From positions 65,348,001-65,412,000 of the forward strand of contig CM114271.1 in assembly GCA_050084515.1 (NCBI GenBank): a stretch of 64,000 nt of DNA, written 5' to 3'. The stretch is from Blasia pusilla. Its lineage: Eukaryota > Marchantiophyta > Marchantiopsida > Blasiales. This document shows positions 1 through 9,851 of the stretch, in pieces. The notes under the pieces were generated by a model that was not told the DNA's origin, ran no database searches, and worked only from the letters and a program-made list of their open reading frames with translations. A program made the position numbers and the translations under genes. Every line of letters starts with the position of its first letter. Within the stretch, counting starts at the first letter, position 1.

Positions 1-1266
1 TTTTCGTTGGGAGAAATCAGCGCGGAAGCGCTGCCAAATTTTTTGTAGGAGAAAGAGACATTGGGCTTTACGACGGTCCCGTCAGTTTTTATTGGAAAGT
101 CCAATTTCAAATATTTTTGACGCTGTTGTAGATCGTAAAGTTGTGCACACTGTGCAACAAACAATGCATAATTTGGATTTTCAAGCAAAAAGTTGTGATC
201 AATCCTGCAAAACTGCCATTGCTAGGCGATTTTTAGGGTTAAATTTTTCAAACCCTAAACCAGCCGCGGTGGCGGCAGCCATTGCCATCATAGTCACCGT
301 CAACAATCTGCTGTTGAGGGTCAACCGTCACCGTCAATGGTCCATTGTCCACCATCGGCCGTTGCCGTTGCCTAGCACTACTCAGAGCCGCGTTCGGCCG
401 TTGTCCACCCTTTGGTTGCCATTGCCGCCATTACGGAGTGGAGGGTCTTCCACGACCACCGTTGATTCTTTGACTTGCACCGCTACCACGTACTTTGGTT
501 TGGCCGCCATCGTCATTGCAGTTTCGTCATCAACTTGTGATGGTAGGTGACCTCGGGTTATGGTGTTTGAGTTTTCATTTCATGTTGCTATGTTGGGATT
601 GGTAGCCGCTCGACGATGATCGAGTATTGTGTTGTGACACCCGTAGCCGCAACGCGCCGCCGATTGCCGTGTCGTGCCGCTTGCGGCCCCACCGCAACAT
701 CTCGATCGCGGAGCCGCTCCTTCACTAAGGTGCAGAGTGTGTGAATTTCTGATTGAGGAGAGTATGCCGCTGAGTGTCGTGTTGTTTGTAGCCGTTCCGT
801 GCCGCCAATGCTGCACCGGACCGCTGGACCTGCATCGCACATCGAGGAGGTTTGAGCAGCATCAGTACGAGAGGAGTATGACTTTTTGATTGGAGGAGTT
901 GTCTTCACAACAGAGTTGGGTTCGAGATTTGCAGTTTCCGAGGAGCGACATTGATATTATTGTCAGGTTACCTATTCTTGTCTCTTATCCTGCACGTGTG
1001 AAGGATTTTCGGATATTGGGAAGTTATTTGGGATATTGGGTTTCGTGCTGATGCTAGGAGCATCGATGATGTATGGGTTTAGGGGACATAAACCTATGTG
1101 GGATGTCCAGAGTTGAGGATGGTTTGTCGATGAGACGATAGATTGGTTGATTTGCTGCACCATGCTGCTTGTTGCCACACGGCACACGTCTCAGTGAGAG
1201 AGTGTAGATTGAGTGCCACATGTTCAGTTTGAGTGATTGAGGGATTACTCACGAGATTGAGAGTGA
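1..1266. other. Leader-like region upstream of E1 gag; no gene supported
   Basis: Nothing here is recognised as a protein. Positions 250-850 are richer in G+C than the rest of the window, with many CCG, GCC and GTTGCC words, so short open frames occur on both strands. From about 890 the sequence runs towards the E1 gag start without the 126-bp terminal repeat seen at the E1 3' end. It may be E1's 5' untranslated leader or flanking DNA. No primer-binding site was recognised. Confidence 0.35.
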
Positions 1267-2640
1267 TTGTGTGAGAGGGGCACGAGGGCCATCACGGCGT
1301 CCTTTCGGGATTTTGAGAGGCAAAGTGGTGGACCTGAGAGTAGCTCTAGAGGGTTTACCCGGAGTGGTGCGAGGTTTCGAGGGTCTCCACGTGAGAGACC
1401 ACCTCGATCTCCTTCTCTGTCATCTTCAGACAAGGGGGAGCGTATAGAGAAGTGTGTTAGTGATCCACCGTACAAATTGAGTGGTCCTACTAGTTGGGCG
1501 TACGAGATGGACGACCGGGGTAGAGGATTGCGTAGGTTTTCGGGTGCTGTAGGCACTATAGAACTACACGACTTCATTGCGGAGTTTAGGAGTTGGTGTG
1601 ACTCACAGCGGGCTAGGAACTCTAGAGAGTTTAACCCGTTTATAGCATGGAACGGTATGTTCCAACATTTAGAGGGGGCGCCCATGGACGATTACCATGA
1701 GTTCTCCCACAAATATGCCCAGGAGATTGAGGCATGGCGCCTCTACTACGACCCACACTGTGTGTCATGGACGGAGCCGTTCCCAAATGAGGAGGAGGAG
1801 TCAGGAGAGGCTACTTCCTCTTCCACTAGTGATGTTTTAGGAGGGGTCACTCGCACTTGAGCAGTTGCACCATCTAGTCGGGTTCGTCCCAAGTTCAACC
1901 CCGTGGTTGAGTTCTTCGCTGAGTTGAGGGCGAGCTACCAGGGGGTACGGACGGAGAAGTTGTGTGAGAGTTTGCGTGAGGCTTACACTTGCTTGCGCCG
2001 ATTGATCAACGTCACTCAGGGGATCACAGAGGCTCTGACTATCCAATCATGGTACACAATGCTGGACCGGACCCTGCGGACATGGGTGCAGGAGGGGGTG
2101 CTCCTTATGAATACCTCCCCTATATTGAGAGATGTTTTTAGGTCCGCCGAGAACATTGAGTGCAACATGGTGGAGGAGAGCGTAGCCACCATGGGTTCTG
2201 GGCGAGAGCAGTCACGATTGTCTACACCACCTATGCAGCAACGTGGACTCCAAGATAGGTCGATTGTGGCACCACGAGCTCAGGGAGGATATCGGGAGGC
2301 CGTGCCACAAAGACATGCGCCTTCATATGCGGCTCAGCAGTAGCCGCCTATGATTACTTGTTGGTCATGTGGTGGAGCCCATCATCAGCGTGATTGCACT
2401 CGTCAGGGTCATGGACGTGTGCCTTAGCATGGAGGAGGAGATGGTGGTGCACCACGAGGTTATCAATGTGACTATTGTCAGAGGTATAGTCATACATGCG
2501 CTAGGTGTTTTAGTTGACATCCTGAGTTAAGTCCGCACCGAGGGCCAGAGAGGGCACCAGAGCGAGTAGCCGGTCTGGGTGGGCCTAGAGATCGTGCACC
2601 AGGTGGTCCCGTTGGAGGACGAGGAGCTGGAGTTGCTTGA
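1267..2640 (+). pseudogene. E1 gag with two CCHC zinc knuckles, broken by stops
   Basis: One frame carries a gag-like protein through 1267-2640, interrupted by stops at 1858, 2341, about 2425 and about 2515. The N-terminal part is Arg/Ser/Gly-rich. A conserved core contains MDDYHEF followed by EIEAWR (about 1684-1740), also present in E5 gag, so it is a true lineage feature. Two zinc knuckles lie near the end: CWSCGGAHHQRDC (C-x2-C-x3-H-x4-C, about 2362-2400) and CDYCQRYSHTCARC (C-x2-C-x4-H-x4-C, about 2467-2509). In this family Gag forms the particle and the knuckles bind template RNA. The ATG at 1267 is the first in frame; true start unproven. Confidence 0.75.
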
Positions 2641-3840
2641 CAGGGTGGTGGAGCTGCCGTGGAGGAGGTAGAGTCCCACCACCTAGACGCGTCAAGGGAG
2701 ACGCCGCACGTGAGGCTAGGATGGTTGCTAAGATACATCAACTACAAGAGCAGATTGTCGCTATGGCATTGAGATTACCCGATGCCGGATCCGTGGCATC
2801 GACATCATATGGAGCAGCCAAAGATATGGAAGGTCCTGGTTGGATGTGCGGGGTTGCCCAGATGGAGGCCGCCGCAGTTGTGATAGGTGGAGCAGCCGCA
2901 GAGTTGGATCCACATCCAGGGGAAGCTAGGAAATAGACTAGGCTTCCTCAGTCTTTCAAGTTGTCCGAAGCAATGAGGACCCCATCGATGGGTCATGATC
3001 AGAGTTCCTGGAGAGTTGGTGATGTTGTTGGTGTGCAGGCACGGAGGGCGATGGGAGAAGCGAGTGCAACGACTCCTATTGTTGATGCTCAGGAGGGGCA
3101 TGTGTTGAGCACTTTGTTGGGGGCGGCCACCATTGTGTACCGCGCTCCTTTATTTTTTGCTTCGGATGTTATGACGTTAGAAGGTATGACTGCCGAGGTT
3201 TTTCGGCTGGCCACTACGCTATGTGAGCGTGGAGTTGGAGTTCCTACATCACATTCAGAGGTGATTGCAGAGGAGATGATGGACGTGCCCTTGGAGCAGA
3301 TGCTCGGGCCATCCACGTCAGATTCATGGTTGGCTACGGCTGCTAGGATGGCGGAGATGCCCGCTAGACCCGTGAGAGCATGCCATGGCTTCTTCTGGTG
3401 TTGTGTTGCTAGATAATTGAGGAGAGGTCTTCCAGTTGGTGAGTCTTGGAGGTAGAGCTTTTAGTCCGCTGCGCATCTTGTTGGATTCAAGAGCGCAACC
3501 CCTGATGTTCGGGAAAGCATCATTCAGAGGATTGGGCTTGACGAAAGCCGATGTGGAGCGTTGTCCATTCTGGATACAGACATCCTTGGGTGGAGCGAGT
3601 ACCACACAGTATATCACCTGACACAAGGTCGTGGTGAGGATTCGCCCGGGACATCCTACATATGAGTCCGTGGTGCGAGCTAAGGCGATAGTGATTGATC
3701 CAGAGTCCTATGACATCTTGGTTGGTGGAGCAATTTTATATCCAATGGGATTTTCCGTGGATTACTGGGAGGAGTCAGCATCCTATAGACCATGATGGTA
3801 GTGAGGTGATGGGCGCCTTAGCTCATTACCCGTTTGATTC
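2641..3840 (+). pseudogene. E1 gag-pol linker and retropepsin-like protease, decayed
   Basis: The first part (2641-3416) is a hydrophilic linker without a recognised domain; a segment ending in TTLCERGV (about 3210) has a counterpart in E5. The second part resembles a retroviral-type aspartic protease. ILLDSRAQPLMFGKAS (about 3472-3520) matches the active-site loop, but the usual D-S-G reads D-S-R, so it should be inactive. DILVGGAILYPMGFSVDYW near 3715-3770 fits the C-terminal half of the family. Stops occur at 3619 and 3793. E5 has the same site next to a one-base loss, which suggests the ancestor had D-S-G. The protease would cleave the Gag-Pol polyprotein. Confidence 0.6.
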
Positions 3841-5300
3841 ACAGGTATAGTAATCAAGCGACGGACAAGAGAGATGGCGACCTTAGTAGCATTTAGCAGT
3901 GCCATCACTTGGCCTAGTGATTTGATTGAGGGACATGTCCATGCAAAGGATACTACCGTTTCTGAAATTTCTATGGAGAGGAGTGTCATGGTAGCCGCAC
4001 CAGTCTGTGGAAGAGAGGTGTCGCTTTGGGGCTCGACTGAGGAGCTTCGACGCTCAGTCACTGAGCATGTGCAAACCGCGTGGAGCAAGACGTTTGCACG
4101 AGAGTGTGACACGTCAGAGGAACCCCAAGTAGGCAAGAGTGCTGCTATGATCCCTTTGGACACCACCTCGATTGTGTGGTGCATCCTAGAGAAGGGTATC
4201 CGGGTGTTGGATCTCTTTGGAGGGATCAACACTGGGTTAGCTGTTGTTTTGCACGCTGGAGTGCGCGTGCAACAGTACCCGTATGTGGAGATTGATGATG
4301 TTGCGAGGCGCGCTTCACTTCACCATGTGGCGCTGTTATGCCTATGTTTTCCCGACTTGTTGTCTGCGTCCGCCATTTAGGGTTACCAGAGTTCCCTACA
4401 GAGGGACATTTCATTGTTGGGGGCATAGGACTTGGAGCGGGTAGGGACCATAGACTTGGTCATTGCTGGTTGGCCGTGTCAAGGCTAATCGAGTGGTGGA
4501 TGAGGTAGCGGGTTAGCTAACACTCGGTCCAGGTTATTTTGGGAGATAATCGGATCTTGCGACATTTACAAGAGCATCAGTCTCGTTCTCCAATATACAT
4601 TTTGGAGAATGTGCCAATTTTGGGCGATTCGAGGTCCCGCGTGGTGACGAGTGCACATCAGGTGCACGCATGGATTGGCCTGGCAGTGTTGTTAGATGCG
4701 GCGAGTATGGGTTCACGACCACATCGCCCGTGTCTTTGGTGGACCAACTTGGTACCACACGAGGTGTTACGGAGGGCATATGGAGCGCCCCTCCGATTTA
4801 TTGGTGGATTCTATATTGGATCCTGGCCGTCGATCACAGGCGATGAGGCTAGATGATCGATCGCCATTGACTGTGGTCAACTGAAATTGGCAGGCCACAT
4901 GCAACCTTTCCCACATTGGTGAGTTTTCCCGCTTCTAATGCATTCAAGGAGGCCGGACTTGGCTTGGTTTGGGATGACCAAGTACAGAGGTTGGTGGAGC
5001 CCAACGCCGATGAGCGAGAGCGAGTGATGGGATTCCCCATAGGAGTGACGGCACTACCGCCCCTATGAGAGGCATCACGACGTCATGTCTTGGGTCAGGC
5101 AATAGACCTGAACTGCTTGACATGGAGGAGATCGACACACCAGGGGTGATCGGGAGAGACACCCTTGGACTTCTTGGGATGTTTTGCAGGAACGCCAAGA
5201 GATGATAGCAATAGCATCAAGTGTGGTTACGGGTATTGCACGTGGAGATGAGAGTTCTATTGTCCGAGACGGGTTGCACCATAGCAACCACCAACAGCCA
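3841..5300 (+). pseudogene. E1 C5-cytosine DNA methyltransferase domain (DNMT3-like), frameshifted
   Basis: This domain sits between the protease-like region and RT. Motifs appear in standard DNMT order: motif I VLDLFGGINTG (4204-4236, SAM binding), motif IV DLVIAGWPCQG (4453-4485) with the catalytic Pro-Cys at 4474-4479, motif VI ILENVP (about 4599-4616), a motif VIII-like HRPCLWWTNL (about 4720-4752), a target-recognition stretch with LVSFPAS, then ERERVMGFP (5015-5038) and a motif X-like RRHVLGQAID (5078-5107). The RLF-E...ENV spacing and WWTNL recall DNMT3 (WGNLPG there). Motifs I and IV share one frame, VI and VIII a second, and the last two a third, so at least two frameshifts have occurred. 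The enzyme would methylate C5 of cytosine in DNA. The order is not permuted as in plant DRM enzymes. Confidence 0.88.
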
Positions 5301-5326
5301 CGCCGCAGAGTCCTACCATAGTCACG

Positions 5327-6860
5327 ATGGAGACTTGGGAACTAGATATGGGCCCTAAGTTAACAAGAGGAGAGTGGCGCTGGATACACCAATTCCTTAG
5401 GAGTTATAGGAGTTGTTTTGCATTTAGTATGAATGATTTGGGTACGCTGAAGGGCCCAGGGATCCGCATTAAGTTGTCAAGTGACACGCCGATCTTCCGA
5501 CGACCCTACAAGTACAGTGATATGGAGAGGGCTCTGATTCAAAGTAGGAGCTAGGACTTGGTTGGAGGAGGACTAGTGGAGATGTCGCATGGAGAGTATG
5601 CATCTGCCATTCTCATGCCCACCAAGAAGGATGTGCATGGCAACTGGACGGATAGGCGGATGTATGGAGATTACCGACCTATCAATCGGCAGACAAAGTC
5701 CGGTAGGTATGCCATGCCCACCCTTGAGGAGATCTTTGATGCAATTGGGCATGAAAAGGTCTTCAGTTCATTGGATTTGCAAGCCGGATACCATCAACTG
5801 CCTATGAGATTGGAGGACAGGCAGAAGATGACATTTTAGGGCATCGATCCTCACGGGAAGGATTGTTTGTACTAGTGGCGATTCTTACCATTCGGGTTAA
5901 AGAACGCCTTGACTCAGTTTAAGAGGGTCATGGATAGGATCGTGGCAAGTCTGGATTTTGCTAGGTATTATATTGATGACATCGTAGTCTTTAGCGCAAC
6001 GGTTGAGGAGCATGAGCAACATCTAGAGGAGGTGTTTCGACGATTGCAGTTACATGGGCTGAAGCTACATCCAGGCAAGTGCAAGTTCTTCTATGACCAG
6101 ATTGAGTACTTGGGTCATACGATATACCCTGGGGGCCTTGGTGTGCAATAGACGAAGGTAGAGGCTATTTCACACATTCCACGCCCTACAGATGTGAGTC
6201 GAGTTTGTGCATTCATGGGATTAGCAAACTTCTATCAACGGTACGTCAAGGGTTTGAGTTCGATTGCAAAGCCGCTAACCTTGATAACCAAGGTGGATCA
6301 GGAGTGGCACTGGGGGGGTGAGCAAGAGAGAGCATTTCAGATGCTCAAGGATAGATTGACGTCCGCGCCCATATTGAGGAGACCGATCAAGGGGCGTCCT
6401 TTCCAATTGCATACCGATTGGAGCATGTTGGGGCTTGGAGCCGTGCTCACCTAGCATGACGATGATGGTATAGAGTTTGTGGTGGCTTATGCTAGTCGCT
6501 CGAACAACACTACAAAGGCAAAGTATAGCTCGTATGAAGGTGAGTGCTTGGTGGAGTGTGGGCTGTCGCACATTTCAGATGTTATCTATCCGGAAAGCCC
6601 TTTACCATCAATGTTGATCATCAGTCACTTAAGTGGTTGATGGAGTCCGACAAGCTTACAGGGAAGCTTGCGAGGTGGGCTCTTTTGTTGCAGGAGTATG
6701 ACTTCTAGGTGGTGCATAGACCTGGGACGCTCAACCAAGATGCAGATGGTTTGAGCCGTAACCCATGCCCGAGTCAACGAGATGCGATTGGAGCTCGTTG
6801 GCATGGTGAGAGTGATGACGAGTTGGTGCCAGGATGGCATGCGTCAGCCTATTTGGGCTT
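5327..6860 (+). pseudogene. E1 reverse transcriptase and RNase H, broken
   Basis: One frame from 5327 to 6454 holds a Ty3/gypsy RT with stops at 5552, 5837, about 5870 and 6149. Visible signatures are MYGDYRPINRQT (about 5668), LDLQAGYHQLPM (about 5773), FLPFGLKNA (about 5882) and the catalytic YIDD box (5969-5980), followed by HGLKLHPGKCKFF and EYLGHTIYPGG. The connection region reads FMGLANFYQRYVKG. RNase H starts around TDWSMLGLGAVL (6413) and includes YASRS and KYSSYEGECL; a frame change occurs near 6550. These enzymes copy element RNA into DNA and remove the RNA strand. The RT part is little diverged from E2, E3 and E4 by eye. Confidence 0.9.
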
Positions 6861-6934
6861 GTTGGCTATGGAGAGCCACATTGCTTAGACTTCAATGGCG
6901 AGATTTGATGGAGAGTCCTTAGATCCAAAGGCCG

Positions 6935-8204
6935 GTGAGGAGACGACAGGTAGCCGAGACATTCACGACGATGGAGCGATCTCTAGCATCCACTGCCAAC
7001 ACAGTGGATGCTAGAGAGTGGGATCGGATCCTACAACGAGCCAGACGGTTATGGTGGGAGCGCACACATGTGTTGCGAGTGTGGGAGGATGGTAGAGTGC
7101 GTATAGTGCCTCATCCTTCGCAGAGAGCACGTTTGGTGCATCATGTCCACGAGGAGTTAGGTCATTTTGGAGTGAAGCGGACGTACAACTTGCTCCAGAT
7201 TCAGTATTGGTGGCGAGGCATGTAGATTGACGTTGAGCGTTTGTTGCCAGATGCATGGTGTGTGATCGAGTCCGAGCATCGTTCAATGCTCCAACTCCAC
7301 AGTTGCATCCACTTCTGATCATGGGTTTAGGTTATAGATGGAATTTGGATTTTGCAGGACCTTTGCCTTTGATGGAGCTCCATAGTCATTATGTATTGGT
7401 GATGATCGAACACTTCTCGAAGTGGATAGAGTTGGTTGTATTGTCTGACAAAGCGAGTGAGGGAGTAGCGTATGCCTTCCTAGATCGAGTGTTGAGTCAT
7501 TACGGCGCACCAGCTGAGGTGTTGACAGACCACGGTACAGAGTTCCGCGGGGAGTTTCAGGCCTTGTGTGATCAGGCACTGATCGACCACCACACTACTT
7601 CGCGAGATCATCTTGAGGCAGATGGACTAGCAGAGCGGGTTGTGCAGACGGTAAAGAGAGGACTACACAAGTATGGCTTGCAAAGAGGTCACCTAGGAGA
7701 TTGGGACCTTCAGTTGCGGTGGTTGGCGATGGGATATAGATTTAGTAGGCAAGCATCCTTAGCATCCTTAGTTGCTTTATGGTCGAGAGCGAGATTTACC
7801 TACGGCCATTCGTCGAGATGTTGGTGAGGTGTTGAACCTTGATGATCCTGATGTATGGATGCGAGCATGTTCTAAGAGGGCTGAGTTTTTTCGGAGAGTG
7901 ATGCCCATGGCGTTTGAGAACTTGGAGATTTTGCAACATCGGGATACGTTGAGGTATGCGACTATTCGCGGAGGTGGTTATTGACCTACTATCCGGAGGT
8001 TTCATCAGGGAGACTCTGTCTACTTGGAGCTGACGGTACCCACGACGTTGGATGTGACTGCAAGGCCCACCATCTTGAGAATGCGTGAGGTTTTGCCATC
8101 CGGTGTTCTCTTATTGGAGGGACGCGATGGTATGGTTTGGAAGGACCATGTGCGTAACTGTGCATCATGTCATCTTCCAAACATTGACGGTACAGTTGAT
8201 CTGA
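6935..8204 (+). pseudogene. E1 integrase, broken
   Basis: The N-terminal zinc module is visible: HHVHEELGHFGVKRTYNLL (about 7138-7195), then the Cys pair in a disrupted frame near 7245-7260. A stop at 7223 separates it from the core. The catalytic core contains LDFAGPLPL (first Asp, about 7345), VLTDHGTEFRGEF (second Asp, about 7522) and HLEADGLAERVVQTVKR (Glu, about 7605), the DDE triad of retroviral-type integrases. The C-terminal part (7772-8204) includes SGVLLLEGRDGMVWKDHVRN, then NCASCHLPN shared by all copies. This leads directly into the PHD finger. The integrase would insert the cDNA into the genome. Confidence 0.88.
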
Positions 8205-8205
8205 G

Positions 8206-8373
8206 TTAGCAATAGTTTTTGCATGCTTGCGGTGTATGTTGGGTGGTTCCGTCCATGGTGCAACCATTATGCTAGTCTGTGATGGGTGTTCGAGAGGATG
8301 GCATATGGCATGTTTGACGCCACCTCTCACTAAGGTTCCTCAAGGACGATGGATATGTCCCAGATGTACATAG
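8206..8373 (+). pseudogene. E1 C-terminal PHD finger
   Basis: After a frame change this 55-codon stretch ends at a TAG at 8371. It encodes a PHD-type zinc finger: LRC..., then [20 protein letters not shown] and GRWICPRC. This fits C-x2-C-x11-C-x2-C-x4-H-x2-C-x14-C-x2-C except that the second Cys is Gly in E1; E3 keeps that Cys. PHD fingers of this type usually bind the histone H3 tail. In chromovirus relatives a chromodomain occupies this place. The domain is at the end of Pol, fused to integrase in the inferred ancestor. Confidence 0.85.
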
Positions 8374-8540
8374 AGTAGGTAGTTCTACATTCTGACTTAT
8401 GTCTATGACATGGATGACAAGAAGGCGACTAACGATGGGATCACATGAGCACCCGACCTTCTTGGTCTTAGCGTTTGAGAGATGTATGTCATGGTAGGTA
8501 GGCATAGATGGCTATCTGGAGTTAGAGGGACCTAACCATC

Positions 8541-8554
8541 AGCTAGGGGGATGA
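8541..8554 (+). promoter_or_regulatory. E1 polypurine tract
   Basis: A purine run AGCTAGGGGGATGA sits after the PHD stop and directly before the terminal repeat that begins TTGG. E4 has TAGGGGGCGA at 43031-43040 and E5 GTTAGGGGGCGAG at 56311-56323, each followed by its own terminal repeat. In LTR retrotransposons such a tract primes plus-strand DNA synthesis. Confidence 0.65.
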
Positions 8555-8555
8555 T

Positions 8556-8681
8556 TGGAGATATTTTGGTACTTCTTGTCTTGTTGTTTGGATGTCATGA
8601 GTTAGCATGGGATCGTGTGTGTTTGAATGTGTGTTCGGTGACAACGATGTATGTTGTGTAGGGATGTGTATGCGTACGACA
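8556..8681 (+). repeat. E1 terminal repeat A, first copy
   Basis: This 126-bp segment starts TGGAGATATTTTGG and ends GCGTACGACA, and follows the polypurine tract. The same 126-bp segment recurs at 9203-9328. With TG and CA ends it could be a very short LTR, or the 5' part of a longer LTR that also ends with it. Confidence 0.75.
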
Positions 8682-9202
8682 ACTCTCACATCTTTTAGGA
8701 TATATCGGTGAGATCTAGTAGAGTGCTTTTGTGAGTAGTGGAGGATAGGCTCTGTAGGTCAAGGATGACTTGCTCAGGCCCTGGGAATCCTGAGAGAGCA
8801 AGTTTCCCCTTCGTTTCGGTTCATTTGGAGCCATATTGAGAAACTTGCTATTTTAGGTAAGTATCATTTTGAGTATATGATCTAATTTCTAATTTTGGTA
8901 AGCGGCCTTTGACCTCCTACATCAGGTCAAGAGCCAAGGAGGCGACTTGGGAGCATAGGTTACCATGGAGAGAGCTTGGGAGAGGAGAGGGGTATATCTC
9001 AAGGAGAGAGAGCTTGAGAGCTCATTCTCTCTTTGTTGAACCTCTTGGCATGAGGCAGCGGAACTATGGTCTTGCCTGCCTTGTGTGTGTAACCCAAGGC
9101 TCTCATTAGGAGAGTGGGTTTGGTTTGACATTGAGAGAGACATGTGAGAGTGCACACATGTGAGAACTATGGTGTTGTGAGAGAGATTGGATCTTATTTT
9201 AT
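8682..9202 (+). repeat. E1 spacer S between the two terminal repeats, LTR-like
   Basis: This 521-bp segment lies between the two copies of repeat A. It holds a TATA-like TATATC near 8993 followed by a GAGAGAGAG...CTCTCTC near-palindrome, which suggests a promoter. A homologous piece occurs at 34805-35050 in the same orientation. It is probably part of the LTR. Confidence 0.5.
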
Positions 9203-9328
9203 TGGAGATATTTTGGTACTTCTTGTCTCGTTGTTTGGATGTTATGAGTTAGCATGGGATCGTGTGTGTTTGTCTGTGTGTTCGATGATAGCGATGTATG
9301 TTGTGTAGAGATATGTATGCGTACGACA
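9203..9328 (+). repeat. E1 terminal repeat A, second copy
   Basis: Same length (126 bp) as 8556-8681, with only scattered substitutions, ending GTACGACA at 9328. The next base begins a Helitron-like sequence, so this is the best candidate for E1's 3' boundary. Confidence 0.75.
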
Positions 9329-9386
9329 CACGTGTCAAACAAATATGTTTGCATATCAAGAAGGCATTCTCCAATAATAATATAGA
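9329..9386 (-). mobile_element. Helitron fragment (5' end) interrupted by E1
   Basis: On the minus strand it begins TCTATATTATTATTGGAG and runs to CACGTG, matching the 5' part of the short Helitrons at 16237-16660 and 31520-31689. It stops exactly at the E1 terminal repeat. The simplest reading is that E1 inserted into a Helitron; the other half would lie left of E1, outside what can be recognised here. Confidence 0.55.
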
Positions 9387-9826
9387 TTATCGACAAACCA
9401 TACAACGTACTCTGCTCTGGCATTTGCATGGAAGGTGACGTCCCTCGAACAACTCCATAGGAATAAGTTGTCCCCAAAGCAAGCCCCTCCAAAACCATGG
9501 CTTCGGACATGGTGAAATTGACCACATGGTCAAGCTATGCTAATGGACGAGGGAATGGAAAGGTAATAAGAAGTCTCAAATTGATACATGATTATTCAAA
9601 AGTGAAAAGTAGGACGAGGTCCTATGAAGTTAGTAATACATGACTATTCATAATTTAGATAAGATTATTCATGGTTCTCGTGCCGGGTGAATGGGTTTTT
9701 GAAGAGTTATTTGTTGTTTATGTTGCAAAAGTATTTTTCTATTGTGGTGATGGCACACTTAACGTTGGAGGATGTGGACAAACCAAGAATCGATAATCCC
9801 TTAATAGTACAGATATAGATACTATA

Positions 9827-9851
9827 CTAGCGGTGGGAGAAAACTCTCCCA
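9827..9851 (-). mobile_element. Candidate Helitron 3' terminus (hairpin plus CTAG)
   Basis: On the minus strand a perfect 7-bp stem TGGGAGA/TCTCCCA with a 4-base loop is followed three bases later by CTAG and T. A hairpin just before CTRR is the Helitron 3' signature. No matching 5' end was found. Confidence 0.35.

Larger units (their letters stand above)
1267..9328 (+). mobile_element. E1: Ty3/gypsy retrotransposon with DNA methyltransferase and PHD finger
   Basis: This is the most complete member of the main family. Order: gag with two zinc knuckles, linker and retropepsin-like region, C5-cytosine DNA methyltransferase, reverse transcriptase, RNase H, integrase, PHD finger, polypurine tract, 3' terminal repeats. 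RT before integrase is the Ty3/gypsy order. No chromodomain is seen. The copy is dead: every domain has in-frame stops, and frame changes occur within the methyltransferase, RNase H and integrase. The 5' boundary is unknown because no 5' LTR matching the 3' end was found; the stated start is the gag ATG. The 3' end is taken as the last ACGACA at 9328. Confidence is high for the class and domain order, lower for the ends. Confidence 0.92.

Noticed and set aside
92-550. 152-codon open frame upstream of E1
   Set aside because: Composition is driven by GCC/CCG repeats, no domain, and it is not preserved in another copy.
1245-1685. 146-codon frame antisense to E1 gag
   Set aside because: Shadow of the conserved gag frame, whose sense reading is shared with E5.
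3841-5300. Methyltransferase as a DRM-type (permuted) enzyme
   Set aside because: Motif I precedes motifs IV, VI, VIII and X, so the order is not permuted.
8206-8373. Chromodomain at the integrase C-terminus
   Set aside because: The Cys/His spacing is that of a PHD finger; no chromodomain aromatic cage motif is visible.
8556-9328. DIRS-type (tyrosine recombinase) retroelement, suggested by the split repeats
   Set aside because: A DDE integrase is clearly present and no tyrosine recombinase is seen.
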